From the NCBI GenBank assembly GCA_017302015.1, contig JAFLEE010000006.1, positions 48,452 to 112,451 on the forward strand: a DNA stretch of 64,000 bases, in the 5' to 3' direction. The notes under the pieces were generated by a model, which saw only the letters and a list, made by a program, of their open reading frames with translations, was not told the origin of the DNA and searched no databases. The translations under genes and the position numbers were made by a program. Every line of letters starts with the position of its first letter. Within the stretch, counting starts at the first letter, position 1. Origin of the DNA: Spirochaetota bacterium. Lineage in GTDB: Bacteria; Spirochaetota; UBA12135; COTS27; JAFLEE01. This document shows, in pieces, positions 56,978 to 64,000 of the stretch.

Positions 56978-58240
56978 ATGACTTCCCGAGAACGCATCCT
57001 CGCCGCCCTCTCGTTCCAGAGCGTCGACCGCCTGCCGGTGGATCTGGGCGCCATGCGCTCCACCGGGATCAGCGCGTTCGCCTACCCAAAATTGGTCGAG
57101 GCCCTCGGCCTTCCCCCGCGTCGCCCCCGGGTGCACGACACGACGCAGATGCTCGCCATCGTGGAGAGGGACGTCCAGGAGGCGATGGGGCTCGATGTGG
57201 AACTCCTCGACGTCGCCGGCAACACGGCGCTCTGGGAGGACGCGGGGGAGTGGCACGACTTCGATTATGGCGGCCGCCTCGAGGCGCGGGTGCGCCATCC
57301 TGAAGCGCACCGGGTACTCCCCGGGGGGACAGTCGAGCAGAAATGCGGCGGGCAATGGAACCACCGCATGCCTCCGGGGTCCCATGTGTTCGACGCCCTC
57401 CATGGGGGCCAACCGGTTGACCTGGACGGCGAACTGCCGAAAGAAGATCTCGCCGCCTTGCGGCGCAGGCTCGAAGGCGAGACGGTGGATGCCAATTGGT
57501 TGGAGCGGGTCGTGGCGACCTGCCGCAGGGCCCGGGAATCCAGCGACCGGGCCATCCTGCTCCACGATGTCGGGTTCCCGTTCGGCTTCCGGGGAGGCAT
57601 GGCGGCATGGTCCATGACGTGCGTGGAGGATCCGGAGTACGTCCACGCGCTCCACGAGATCCTCACCCAGCACGCCCATCGCCGCCTCTCGGCCATCCTC
57701 CCGCACCTCGCGCCCTACGTCGATGTGCTCATGGTGTGCGCCGACGACCAGGGCACCCAGGCCTCCACCATCCTTCCCCCGCGCCTCTACCGGGAACTCT
57801 ATGTGCCCTACCAGAGGCGGCTAAACGATCTTTGCCACCGCCTCGCCCCGCAGGTGAAGACCTTCTACCATTGCTGCGGCGCCATCTACGAGATCCTCGA
57901 CGACGTGATCGCCTCCGGTTATGATGTGCTCAACCCCGTGCAGTGGAGCGCCGGCGGCCACAGCTATCGCGAATGGAAGGACCGCTGCCGCGGTCGCATC
58001 GCGCTCTGGGGCGGCGGGGTCAATAGCCAGGTCACCCTGCCCCACGGCACGACGGCGGACGTGGCCGCGGAAGCCGCGGAAGTGGCGTCCTACCTTCAGG
58101 AAGATTCCGGCTTCGTGTTCTGCCCCATCCATAATCTGCTGGCGGAAACGCCGGCGGAGAAGGTGCTCGCGCTCTACGGCGCGGCGAAGCGGGTGGGGGG
58201 CGGGGCGAAGGTCCCGCGGATGGGGGCCGCCGTCGTGTGA
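56978..58240 (+). CDS. uroporphyrinogen-decarboxylase-like (URO-D family) methyltransferase
   Basis: The 420-residue product has the URO-D barrel, but it is probably not HemE. It carries a zinc-type motif HCC (FYHCCGAIYE, near residue 290) and a later Cys in FVFCPIHNLLAE. These are placed as in corrinoid-dependent methyltransferases such as MtaA and MtbA, where His-x-Cys and a distant Cys bind zinc. GGAG lies before the ATG. There is no corrinoid protein gene beside it. It is divergent from an AraC regulator; such pairs recur in glycan-degrading bacteria, but the true methyl donor and acceptor are unknown. Confidence 0.82.
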   Translation: MTSRERILAALSFQSVDRLPVDLGAMRSTGISAFAYPKLVEALGLPPRRPRVHDTTQMLAIVERDVQEAMGLDVELLDVAGNTALWEDAGEWHDFDYGGRLEARVRHPEAHRVLPGGTVEQKCGGQWNHRMPPGSHVFDALHGGQPVDLDGELPKEDLAALRRRLEGETVDANWLERVVATCRRARESSDRAILLHDVGFPFGFRGGMAAWSMTCVEDPEYVHALHEILTQHAHRRLSAILPHLAPYVDVLMVCADDQGTQASTILPPRLYRELYVPYQRRLNDLCHRLAPQVKTFYHCCGAIYEILDDVIASGYDVLNPVQWSAGGHSYREWKDRCRGRIALWGGGVNSQVTLPHGTTADVAAEAAEVASYLQEDSGFVFCPIHNLLAETPAEKVLALYGAAKRVGGGAKVPRMGAAVV

Positions 58241-58286
58241 GGCGATGGGTTCGTCGGGGCGGGGCCACAACTCGGCGGGGGGAACT

Positions 58287-59597
58287 TCATTCCTGCGGCA
58301 GCCTCTCCCCTCGCTCCCCCGTGCCCATCCCGCGCGCGAAGACGAGGACGAGGAGCATCTCCGCGAAGAAGCCGAACATGAGGCAAGCGGCCCCGCTGAC
58401 GTGCCCGAGGCCCCCGGCCATGAAGAAGAGGCTGGCGGACAGATAGATGGCGGTGAAGCGCCCCAGGCTGCCCACCGCCATCGCCAGGGTCTTGCGGTGG
58501 AGCATGGCGAGGCCGTGGTAATAATTGCGAACCGTGATGAAGATGGGGATGGGGACGAGGGGGCGGATGGCCTCGAGGGCCCGCCGCGTCATTTCGCCCC
58601 TGCTCCCGAGAAGATGGGCCATGAGGAAATCCCCCAGCGGCGTGAACGCCACGAGGGCGAAGGCCCCGATCGAAACGAAGGTGAGGCGAATCACGAAGCG
58701 ACGCACCCCGGCGAGCCCCTTGAATCCGAAGGTGATGAAGAGGTGGCGCACCTGGTTGAGGGGATTTTGGAAGAGGATGGCGAAATCGAAGGCGATGCGC
58801 AGCGCCGCGATGGTGATGACGGGATCGGGGGCGCGGCTGGCGAAGGAGAAGATGACGGGACGCGACAGGGAGAAGATGAGGCTCGTGAGGGCGGTGGGCC
58901 AAAAGAATGCGAAGATCTCCCCCCAGGGGCGCGCCTTCGTTCCTTCCCGCGCGAAGCGGCCGCGTAGGCGCCGGGCGAGGATCCAGAAAATGCAGGCTTG
59001 GAGCGCCGTCGAGATGGAGAGGGAGGCGGCGAGCACCAGAGCCGGCCGGTAACCCAGGCGGAGGCCGATAAAGAGCGCGGCCAAAGAGCTGGCGGCGGCG
59101 GCGAGGTTGACGGTGGTGATGGTGCGGGTGCGGCGGGCCTGGAGGAGGAGTCCGATGGCGTATTCCCGGAACCCGTTGAGCAGCACCAGGGGGCTGAGCC
59201 AGGCGAGGCAGCTGCGCACCGCCGCGAGCATGGCGTCGTCCACGCGGAAGAGCAGGCGCACGAGGCGATCCCCGCCCGGGGAGAACGCCATGAAGCACAC
59301 CGGGAGACTCAGCGCGCCGCAGAGCGCGAGGGTGAATCGAAGCACCGACCGGCGGCTGTCCCGATTGCGGCCGAGGGCGTTGGAGGTCTGGGAGAGGAAG
59401 GCGAGGAGGTCCCCGAACATGGAAAAGAGGCTCCCCGCGATGGCGAAGACCGCGAGTTCTCCGGCGGCGTCCTGCCAGCGCGCGACGACGCCGTTTTGCA
59501 CCTGTTGGACGAGGAGCGCCAGCCAGCCGGTGAGGGCTAGGGGCCACCAGAAGTGGAAATAGACGGATGGGGGATTCGCTTCTACCGGACGGGCCAT
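58287..59597 (-). CDS. MOP-superfamily membrane exporter (polysaccharide flippase/MATE/ANKH-like)
   Basis: The 436-residue product is made of about 12 hydrophobic helices without a signal peptide. It has PLALTGWLALLVQQVQNGVVAR at the N-terminus, GFREYAIGLLLQARRTRT in the middle and a second half starting EIFAFFWPTALTSLIFSLSR. The internal two-fold layout and the FREYxxGLLLQ segment suit the MOP group. These move lipid-linked sugars, drugs or small anions across the inner membrane. No glycosyltransferase or polymerase gene is nearby, so the cargo is unclear. Confidence 0.75.
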   Translation of the reverse strand: MARPVEANPPSVYFHFWWPLALTGWLALLVQQVQNGVVARWQDAAGELAVFAIAGSLFSMFGDLLAFLSQTSNALGRNRDSRRSVLRFTLALCGALSLPVCFMAFSPGGDRLVRLLFRVDDAMLAAVRSCLAWLSPLVLLNGFREYAIGLLLQARRTRTITTVNLAAAASSLAALFIGLRLGYRPALVLAASLSISTALQACIFWILARRLRGRFAREGTKARPWGEIFAFFWPTALTSLIFSLSRPVIFSFASRAPDPVITIAALRIAFDFAILFQNPLNQVRHLFITFGFKGLAGVRRFVIRLTFVSIGAFALVAFTPLGDFLMAHLLGSRGEMTRRALEAIRPLVPIPIFITVRNYYHGLAMLHRKTLAMAVGSLGRFTAIYLSASLFFMAGGLGHVSGAACLMFGFFAEMLLVLVFARGMGTGERGERLPQE

Positions 59598-59790
59598 GGC
59601 GCGCTATTGTAACCCCGCGCCCGAGCATTCCCGCTTAGTGCGGTGTTCCGGGTGTCCCCATTGGCCGGATGGGTCAAGCTCGCTGCCGGTGGCATCCAGC
59701 AAAATCGGATATCCGTGTTCCTGATTCGAGGCAAAATCGCCCTTGCTCTCCCACCCCGGCATGTTAACTTTAAGGGGCGAATTCCCAATT

Positions 59791-59806
59791 TCTTCAATAT
59801 TGAAGA
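59791..59806. promoter_or_regulatory. perfect palindrome before the aconitase gene
   Basis: TCTTCAATATTGAAGA is a perfect 16-base palindrome. Its last bases are part of the AGAGG ribosome site of the aconitase gene (ATG at 59816). A possible promoter, TTGCTC (59743) and TAACTT (59765), lies just upstream. It could bind a repressor or fold in the message. Confidence 0.5.
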
Positions 59807-59815
59807 GGCCCACCC

Positions 59816-62068
59816 ATGTCCCTTTTTGACCTCCCCCTCATCCAAAAAACCCATGCGGCGCTGCCCGCCAAAGCCGCCGCGGCGCGCAAACTCCTGGGCC
59901 GGCCCCTGACCCTCTCCGAGAAGATCCTCTACGCCCACCTTTCGGAGGGGAATGCCGCCAAGGCCTATGCCCGGGGAAAGGACTACGTGGATTTCGGGCC
60001 CGACCGGGTGGCCATGCAGGATGCGACGGCCCAGATGGCCCTCCTCCAGTTCATGTCCGCCGGGATCCCCAAGGTCGCCGTGCCCTCGACGGTGCATTGC
60101 GACCACCTGGTGGTCGCCGAGAAGGATGCCAAGGCCGATCTCGAGGGGGCCAATGAGGTCAATCGCGAGGTCTACGATTTCCTCGCCAGCGTCTCGTCCA
60201 AGTATGGCATCGGCTTCTGGAAACCGGGCTCGGGCATCATCCACCAGGTGGTCCTCGAGAATTACGCCTTCCCGGGCGGCATGATGATCGGCACGGATAG
60301 CCATACCCCCAATGCGGGCGGCCTGGGCATGATCGCCATCGGGGTCGGCGGGGCCGACGCCTGCGACGTCATGGCGGGCATGCCTTGGGAATTGGCGATG
60401 CCCAAACTCATCGGCGTGAAACTCACGGGCAAACTCTCCGGCTGGACCTCGGCGAAAGACGTGATCCTGAAACTTGCCGGCCTCCTCACCGTGAAGGGGG
60501 GCACCGGTTCCATCGTGGAGTATTTCGGCGAAGGCTGCGCCTCCCTGTCGGCGACCGGCAAGGGCACCATCTGCAATATGGGCGCGGAGATCGGCGCCAC
60601 CACCTCCATCTTCCCCTACGACGCCGCCACCGCGCGCTACCTGAAATCCACGGGCCGCGCCGAGGTCGCCGCGTCCGCCGACGGCGTGGCCGATGAACTC
60701 CGCGCGGACCGGGAAGTCGAGATGGAACCCGCGAAGTACTTCGACAAGGTCCTCGAGATCGACCTCACTTCCCTCGAGCCCCATATCAACGGCCCGTTCA
60801 CCCCGGATCGCGCCTTCCCCCTCTCCGCGTTCGCCAAGGCCGTGAAGGAGAACGGGTGGCCCGAGAAACTGAGCGCGGGGCTCATCGGGTCGTGCACCAA
60901 TAGCAGTTATGAAGACCTGAGCCGCGTAGCCGAGATCGCGCGAAACGCCCAGGCCAAGGGCCTCAAGGCCAGGAGCGCGCTCCTGGTGACCCCCGGGAGC
61001 GAGGGCGTGCGCGCCACCATCGCGCGCGACGGCATCCTCTCGGCCCTCGAGGGCATGGGCGCGGGCGTCTTCGCCAACGCGTGCGGCCCCTGCATCGGCC
61101 AATGGAAGCGCGGCGACGTGAAGAAGGGCGAGCGCAATAGCATCGTCACCTCCTTCAACCGGAACTTCACCGCCCGAAACGACGGGAACCCCGAGACCCA
61201 CGCCTTCGTGGCCTCCCCCGAGATGGTGGCGGCCTTCGCCCTCGCCGGTTCCATCACGTTCAACCCCACCACCGACACCATCGACGGGGTCCGCCTCGAC
61301 CCGCCCAAGGGCGACGAACTCCCCGCCAAGGGCTTCCTCCCCGACACCACCGGTTTCGCGGCGCCCGCGGCGGACGGGGCCAAGGTGGCGGTGGCGATCC
61401 GGCCCGACTCCGACCGCCTCCAGGCGCTCTCGGCGTTCCCCCCCCCAGTGGCGGCCAAATACAAGAACATGCCGCTGCTGCTCAAGGCCAAGGGCAAATG
61501 CACCACCGACCACATCTCCATGGCCGGGCCTTGGCTGAAGTTCCGGGGGCATCTCGACAATATCTCGAACAATATGCTCATCGGGGCGATCAATGCGTGG
61601 GGGGGGCAGGCCAATAAGGTGAAGAACGCCCTCACGGGCGCCGAGAGCGAGGTGCCCAAGGCCGCCCGGGACTACAAGGCGAAGGGCTTGGGGTGGGTCG
61701 TGGTGGGCGAGGAGAATTACGGCGAGGGCTCCTCCCGCGAGCACGCCGCCATGGAGCCCCGCCATTTGGGGGGCCTCCTCATCCTCGTGAAATCCTTCGC
61801 CCGCATCCATGAGACCAACCTCAAGAAGCAGGGCATGCTGGCCATGACCTTCGCCAATCCCACCGACTACGATCGGATCCTCGAGGGCGACCGCTTCTCG
61901 CTCGACATCGCGGACCTCGCCGTGGGGAAGCCCGTGAGCCTCGCCGTGGCCCACCTCGACGGGCGCACCGAGGTCCTCGCCGTAAAGCACACGATGAACG
62001 AGCCGCAGCTCGCGTGGTTCCGCGCCGGCGGCGCCCTCAACATCATCGCCGGCAAGAAGCCCGGGTGA
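59816..62068 (+). CDS. acnA: aconitate hydratase, mitochondrial type
   Basis: The 750-residue product isomerises citrate to isocitrate through a 4Fe-4S cluster in the citric acid cycle. Cluster cysteines are in GSCTNSSY and in ACGPCIGQW (two Cys). Substrate residues are in [11 protein letters not shown] and in the swivel domain [19 protein letters not shown]. The length and domain order match the mitochondrial-type aconitases of eukaryotes and some bacteria rather than bacterial AcnA (about 890) or AcnB. It shares four bases with the start of the RlmD-like gene. The gene symbol is used loosely. Confidence 0.95.
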   Translation: MSLFDLPLIQKTHAALPAKAAAARKLLGRPLTLSEKILYAHLSEGNAAKAYARGKDYVDFGPDRVAMQDATAQMALLQFMSAGIPKVAVPSTVHCDHLVVAEKDAKADLEGANEVNREVYDFLASVSSKYGIGFWKPGSGIIHQVVLENYAFPGGMMIGTDSHTPNAGGLGMIAIGVGGADACDVMAGMPWELAMPKLIGVKLTGKLSGWTSAKDVILKLAGLLTVKGGTGSIVEYFGEGCASLSATGKGTICNMGAEIGATTSIFPYDAATARYLKSTGRAEVAASADGVADELRADREVEMEPAKYFDKVLEIDLTSLEPHINGPFTPDRAFPLSAFAKAVKENGWPEKLSAGLIGSCTNSSYEDLSRVAEIARNAQAKGLKARSALLVTPGSEGVRATIARDGILSALEGMGAGVFANACGPCIGQWKRGDVKKGERNSIVTSFNRNFTARNDGNPETHAFVASPEMVAAFALAGSITFNPTTDTIDGVRLDPPKGDELPAKGFLPDTTGFAAPAADGAKVAVAIRPDSDRLQALSAFPPPVAAKYKNMPLLLKAKGKCTTDHISMAGPWLKFRGHLDNISNNMLIGAINAWGGQANKVKNALTGAESEVPKAARDYKAKGLGWVVVGEENYGEGSSREHAAMEPRHLGGLLILVKSFARIHETNLKKQGMLAMTFANPTDYDRILEGDRFSLDIADLAVGKPVSLAVAHLDGRTEVLAVKHTMNEPQLAWFRAGGALNIIAGKKPG

Positions 62069-63438
62069 CGCGCCCCGAGGGGGCCGGACTCCAAACGGTC
62101 ACCGCGCGGGATTTGGGGGAGCACGGAGAAGCCATCGCCACCCTCGAGGACGGCATGACCTGCTTCGTCCACGGGCTCCTCCCCGGCGAAAGCGGGCGCA
62201 TCCGCGTGGTGCAGCGCAAGCCGAAGTACGCCCTCGGGGAACTCGTGGAGCGCACGGACACCGCGCCGGGGAGGCGCCCCGCCCCCTGCGCGCATTTCCC
62301 CGAGTGCGGCGGCTGCCAGCTCCAGCATTGGGAGGAATCCCACCAAAGGGAGTGGAAGCGAAAACTCGTCCTCGCGGCCCTCGAGCGCATCGGGGGGTTC
62401 GAAATCGAGGTGCCCGCCGTCCTCCCGTCGCCGCGTGACCTGGGGTGGCGGAACAAACTCTCTTTCCCGCTGCGTTGGGGCGCCGGGAAGGCCCTCATCG
62501 GCTTCTACCGCCAGGGGACCCACCATGTCGTCGACGTGGAGGCTTGCCCCGTGGGCGCCATGCCCCACGCCGAAATTCTCGCCGCGGTGAAACGGTGGAT
62601 CGCGACGGAACGGATCTCCCTCTACGACGAAGCGACGGGGAAGGGGCTCCTGCGACACCTCGTGCTGCGGGCGACCCTGGACGGGCGGCGCCTGCTCGCT
62701 GTGCTGGTGGCCAGCCGCGCGGATCCCTCCCTCGAATCTTTCCGCGAGGTGCTCCAGCCGCCGGGCAAGGAACCCTTGGCCCACGGCATCCACCTCAATC
62801 TCCAGCCCAAGCCGGGCAACGCCATCTTCGGCGCCGAGACGCGGCGGCTGGCTGGCGAAACGAGCCTGACGGAAAACTTGGGCGGCCTCGCGTTCCAATT
62901 GTCCCCGCTCTCCTTCTTCCAGATGAATCCGGCCCAGGCCGAGCGCCTCTACGAGGCGGCGCTTTCCCAGCTCCCCGCCGGGACCCGATGCGTGGTGGAC
63001 CTCTACTGCGGAACGGGAACGCTCACGCTGCTGGCCGCCGCCCGGCTCCCGAAGGACGCCCGGATCATCGGCATCGAGGGCCATGAAGGTTCGGTCGAGG
63101 ACGCCCGGAGAAACGCGGAGGCCAACGGCCTCTCCCATGTCAGTTTCCGGGCGAGCGATGCGTCCCGGGGATTGGAGAAGGTCCTGCACGAAGGGATTTC
63201 CCCCGAGGCGATCCTGCTCAATCCCCCGCGCACCGGTGCCGAGGGCGCAGTCTTGGATGCGATCCTGCGCAGCGCCGCCGCCCGGGTGATCTACATCTCC
63301 TGCAAGCCCGCGACCCTCGCCCGGGACCTCAAGATCCTCGGGACCGGCGGGTTTCGACTGGCCTCGGTGCAACCGGTGGACCTCTTCCCCCAGACGACCC
63401 ATGTGGAGACGGTGGCGGTCATGGTGCGGGATTCGTGA
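62065..63438 (+). CDS. RlmD/TrmA-family 23S rRNA (uracil-C5) methyltransferase
   Basis: The GTG at 62065 overlaps the aconitase stop as GTGA. The 457-residue product has an N-terminal TRAM-like domain and then 4Fe-4S ligands Cys75, Cys81, Cys84 and Cys161 (C-x5-C-G-G-C and later ACPVG). The SAM domain contains [12 protein letters not shown], the ILLNPPRTG motif and catalytic Cys413 in [12 protein letters not shown]. The Lys in SCKP replaces the usual Asn. Members methylate C5 of a uridine in rRNA. The linkage to aconitase may simply be co-transcription. Confidence 0.88.
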   Translation: MTRPEGAGLQTVTARDLGEHGEAIATLEDGMTCFVHGLLPGESGRIRVVQRKPKYALGELVERTDTAPGRRPAPCAHFPECGGCQLQHWEESHQREWKRKLVLAALERIGGFEIEVPAVLPSPRDLGWRNKLSFPLRWGAGKALIGFYRQGTHHVVDVEACPVGAMPHAEILAAVKRWIATERISLYDEATGKGLLRHLVLRATLDGRRLLAVLVASRADPSLESFREVLQPPGKEPLAHGIHLNLQPKPGNAIFGAETRRLAGETSLTENLGGLAFQLSPLSFFQMNPAQAERLYEAALSQLPAGTRCVVDLYCGTGTLTLLAAARLPKDARIIGIEGHEGSVEDARRNAEANGLSHVSFRASDASRGLEKVLHEGISPEAILLNPPRTGAEGAVLDAILRSAAARVIYISCKPATLARDLKILGTGGFRLASVQPVDLFPQTTHVETVAVMVRDS

Positions 63439-63878
63439 GACGCCTTCTCGCTCCGCTCACGATGTGGGTGCTTGGCCTCAGTGCCGCGCCCGACCCCGGA
63501 CTCGCCGAATTGCGCCTGACCGTCACCGAGGTCCGCCACCACCAGGGATTCATCTACGGGGGGCTGTTCCGGGAGGGGGATGCGTTCCCCAAGTCCGAGG
63601 GCCGTTGGCGCTTCACCCGCGCCGAGGCGGGCCCGGGGAACCAAGTGCTCCTCGTTTTTTCGAACATTCCCCCCGGCACTTACGCCATCGGATTTTTCCA
63701 GGACCTCGACGGAAATCGCATCCACGATCGCGGGTTTCTGACGGTTCCGAAGGAGCCCTTCGGATTCTACCGCCACCAGAAACCGCGATTTCGGGAGCCG
63801 GATTTCAGGGACTGCTGCTTCGAACTCAAGGCGGGGATCACGAACGCCGTCTCGCCCATGCAGGAATGGGGGAAGTGA
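63435..63878 (+). CDS. DUF2141-domain secreted protein
   Basis: The GTG at 63435 overlaps the previous stop as GTGA, the same coupling as at the junction before. The 147-residue product has a signal-like N-terminus (LLAPLTMWVLGLSAAP) and a DUF2141 beta-sandwich. It shows GFIYGGLFREGDAFP, FSNIPPGTYAIGFFQDLDGN and PKEPFGF, with conserved acidic residues. It is probably exported to the periplasm and of unknown function. DUF2141 proteins are common in marine and soil heterotrophs. Confidence 0.85.
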   Translation: MRRLLAPLTMWVLGLSAAPDPGLAELRLTVTEVRHHQGFIYGGLFREGDAFPKSEGRWRFTRAEAGPGNQVLLVFSNIPPGTYAIGFFQDLDGNRIHDRGFLTVPKEPFGFYRHQKPRFREPDFRDCCFELKAGITNAVSPMQEWGK

Positions 63879-64000
63879 TGGGATTTTTTCGCAGGTTTCA
63901 GTTGGGGTCGGGTAGGAAGAGGGATGAAGGCGCGGGATTCGACGGAATTTCCATGAAGGGCGGGAAGACGGGCGGGAAGAGGTTCGTGGGGGTGAGGTGC
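63878..64000 (+). CDS. possible partial gene at right edge
   Basis: An ATG overlaps the DUF2141 stop as TGATG, and the frame stays open for the last 41 codons (MGFFRRFQLGSGRKRDEG...). It is basic and Gly-rich. The coupling favours a real gene, but the visible part is too short to identify. Confidence 0.3.
   Translation, partial: MGFFRRFQLGSGRKRDEGAGFDGISMKGGKTGGKRFVGVRC

Overview
The window is a dense, GC-rich (by eye mid-60s % G+C) bacterial chromosome segment with about 46 protein genes. I see no tRNA, rRNA, CRISPR array, insertion sequence or phage gene. Several traits point to a heterotroph that degrades complex glycans, perhaps from the Planctomycetes-Verrucomicrobia-Lentisphaerae side of the tree or a similarly carbohydrate-rich phylum: many secreted glycosidase-like enzymes of different families, a Cys-type sulfatase, AraC, LacI and GntR/LacI sugar regulators, a URO-D-like methyltransferase, a glycine-tailed RRM protein, a bacterial SET protein and a mitochondrial-type aconitase. 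The phylum call is inference and weak. GTG and TTG starts with good Shine-Dalgarno (SD) spacing are common.

Layout. 1-3100: a sugar isomerase/epimerase and oxidoreductase pair divergent from an AraC regulator, then a SET-domain protein. 3100-9650: a DNA-binding-like coiled-coil protein, a secreted leucine-rich protein, a P13-like membrane protein, a 52-residue MshEN-like protein, a SAM methyltransferase with an in-frame TGA, FabF and an FGE-like protein. 9800-16600: a leftward run holding a GH71/GH99-like enzyme, an RRM protein, an SGNH esterase and a GH39-like glycosidase. 16800-21350: a metallophosphoesterase-HAD fusion, an outer-membrane-like protein and a GH38-like enzyme. 21450-31500: a DUF2339/DUF3999 pair (the latter broken by a TAG), a soluble chemoreceptor-hairpin protein, and a SNF2/SWIM pair.

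31600-45900 is the main glycan region. A GntR/LacI hybrid regulator diverges from an esterase-GH5-GH42-like operon across a perfect inverted repeat, and is followed by a GH2 enzyme. A LacI regulator with a consensus promoter precedes a GH5-CBM enzyme. 45900-58250 holds an aldo/keto reductase-like protein, argG, two paralogous lipoproteins, a sulfatase, a LacI regulator with a textbook autoregulatory operator leading into a parallel beta-helix protein, a YCII protein, and an AraC regulator divergent from a URO-D-like methyltransferase. 58280-64000: a MOP-superfamily flippase, then aconitase, an RlmD-like rRNA methyltransferase and a DUF2141 protein joined by GTGA overlaps.

The repeated theme is small units of one regulator plus one or a few secreted glycan enzymes, with palindromic operators at the promoters and no recognisable sugar transporter in the window. 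The most unusual single item is the methyltransferase with an in-frame TGA followed by a Cys codon and a hairpin compatible with a bacterial SECIS element.
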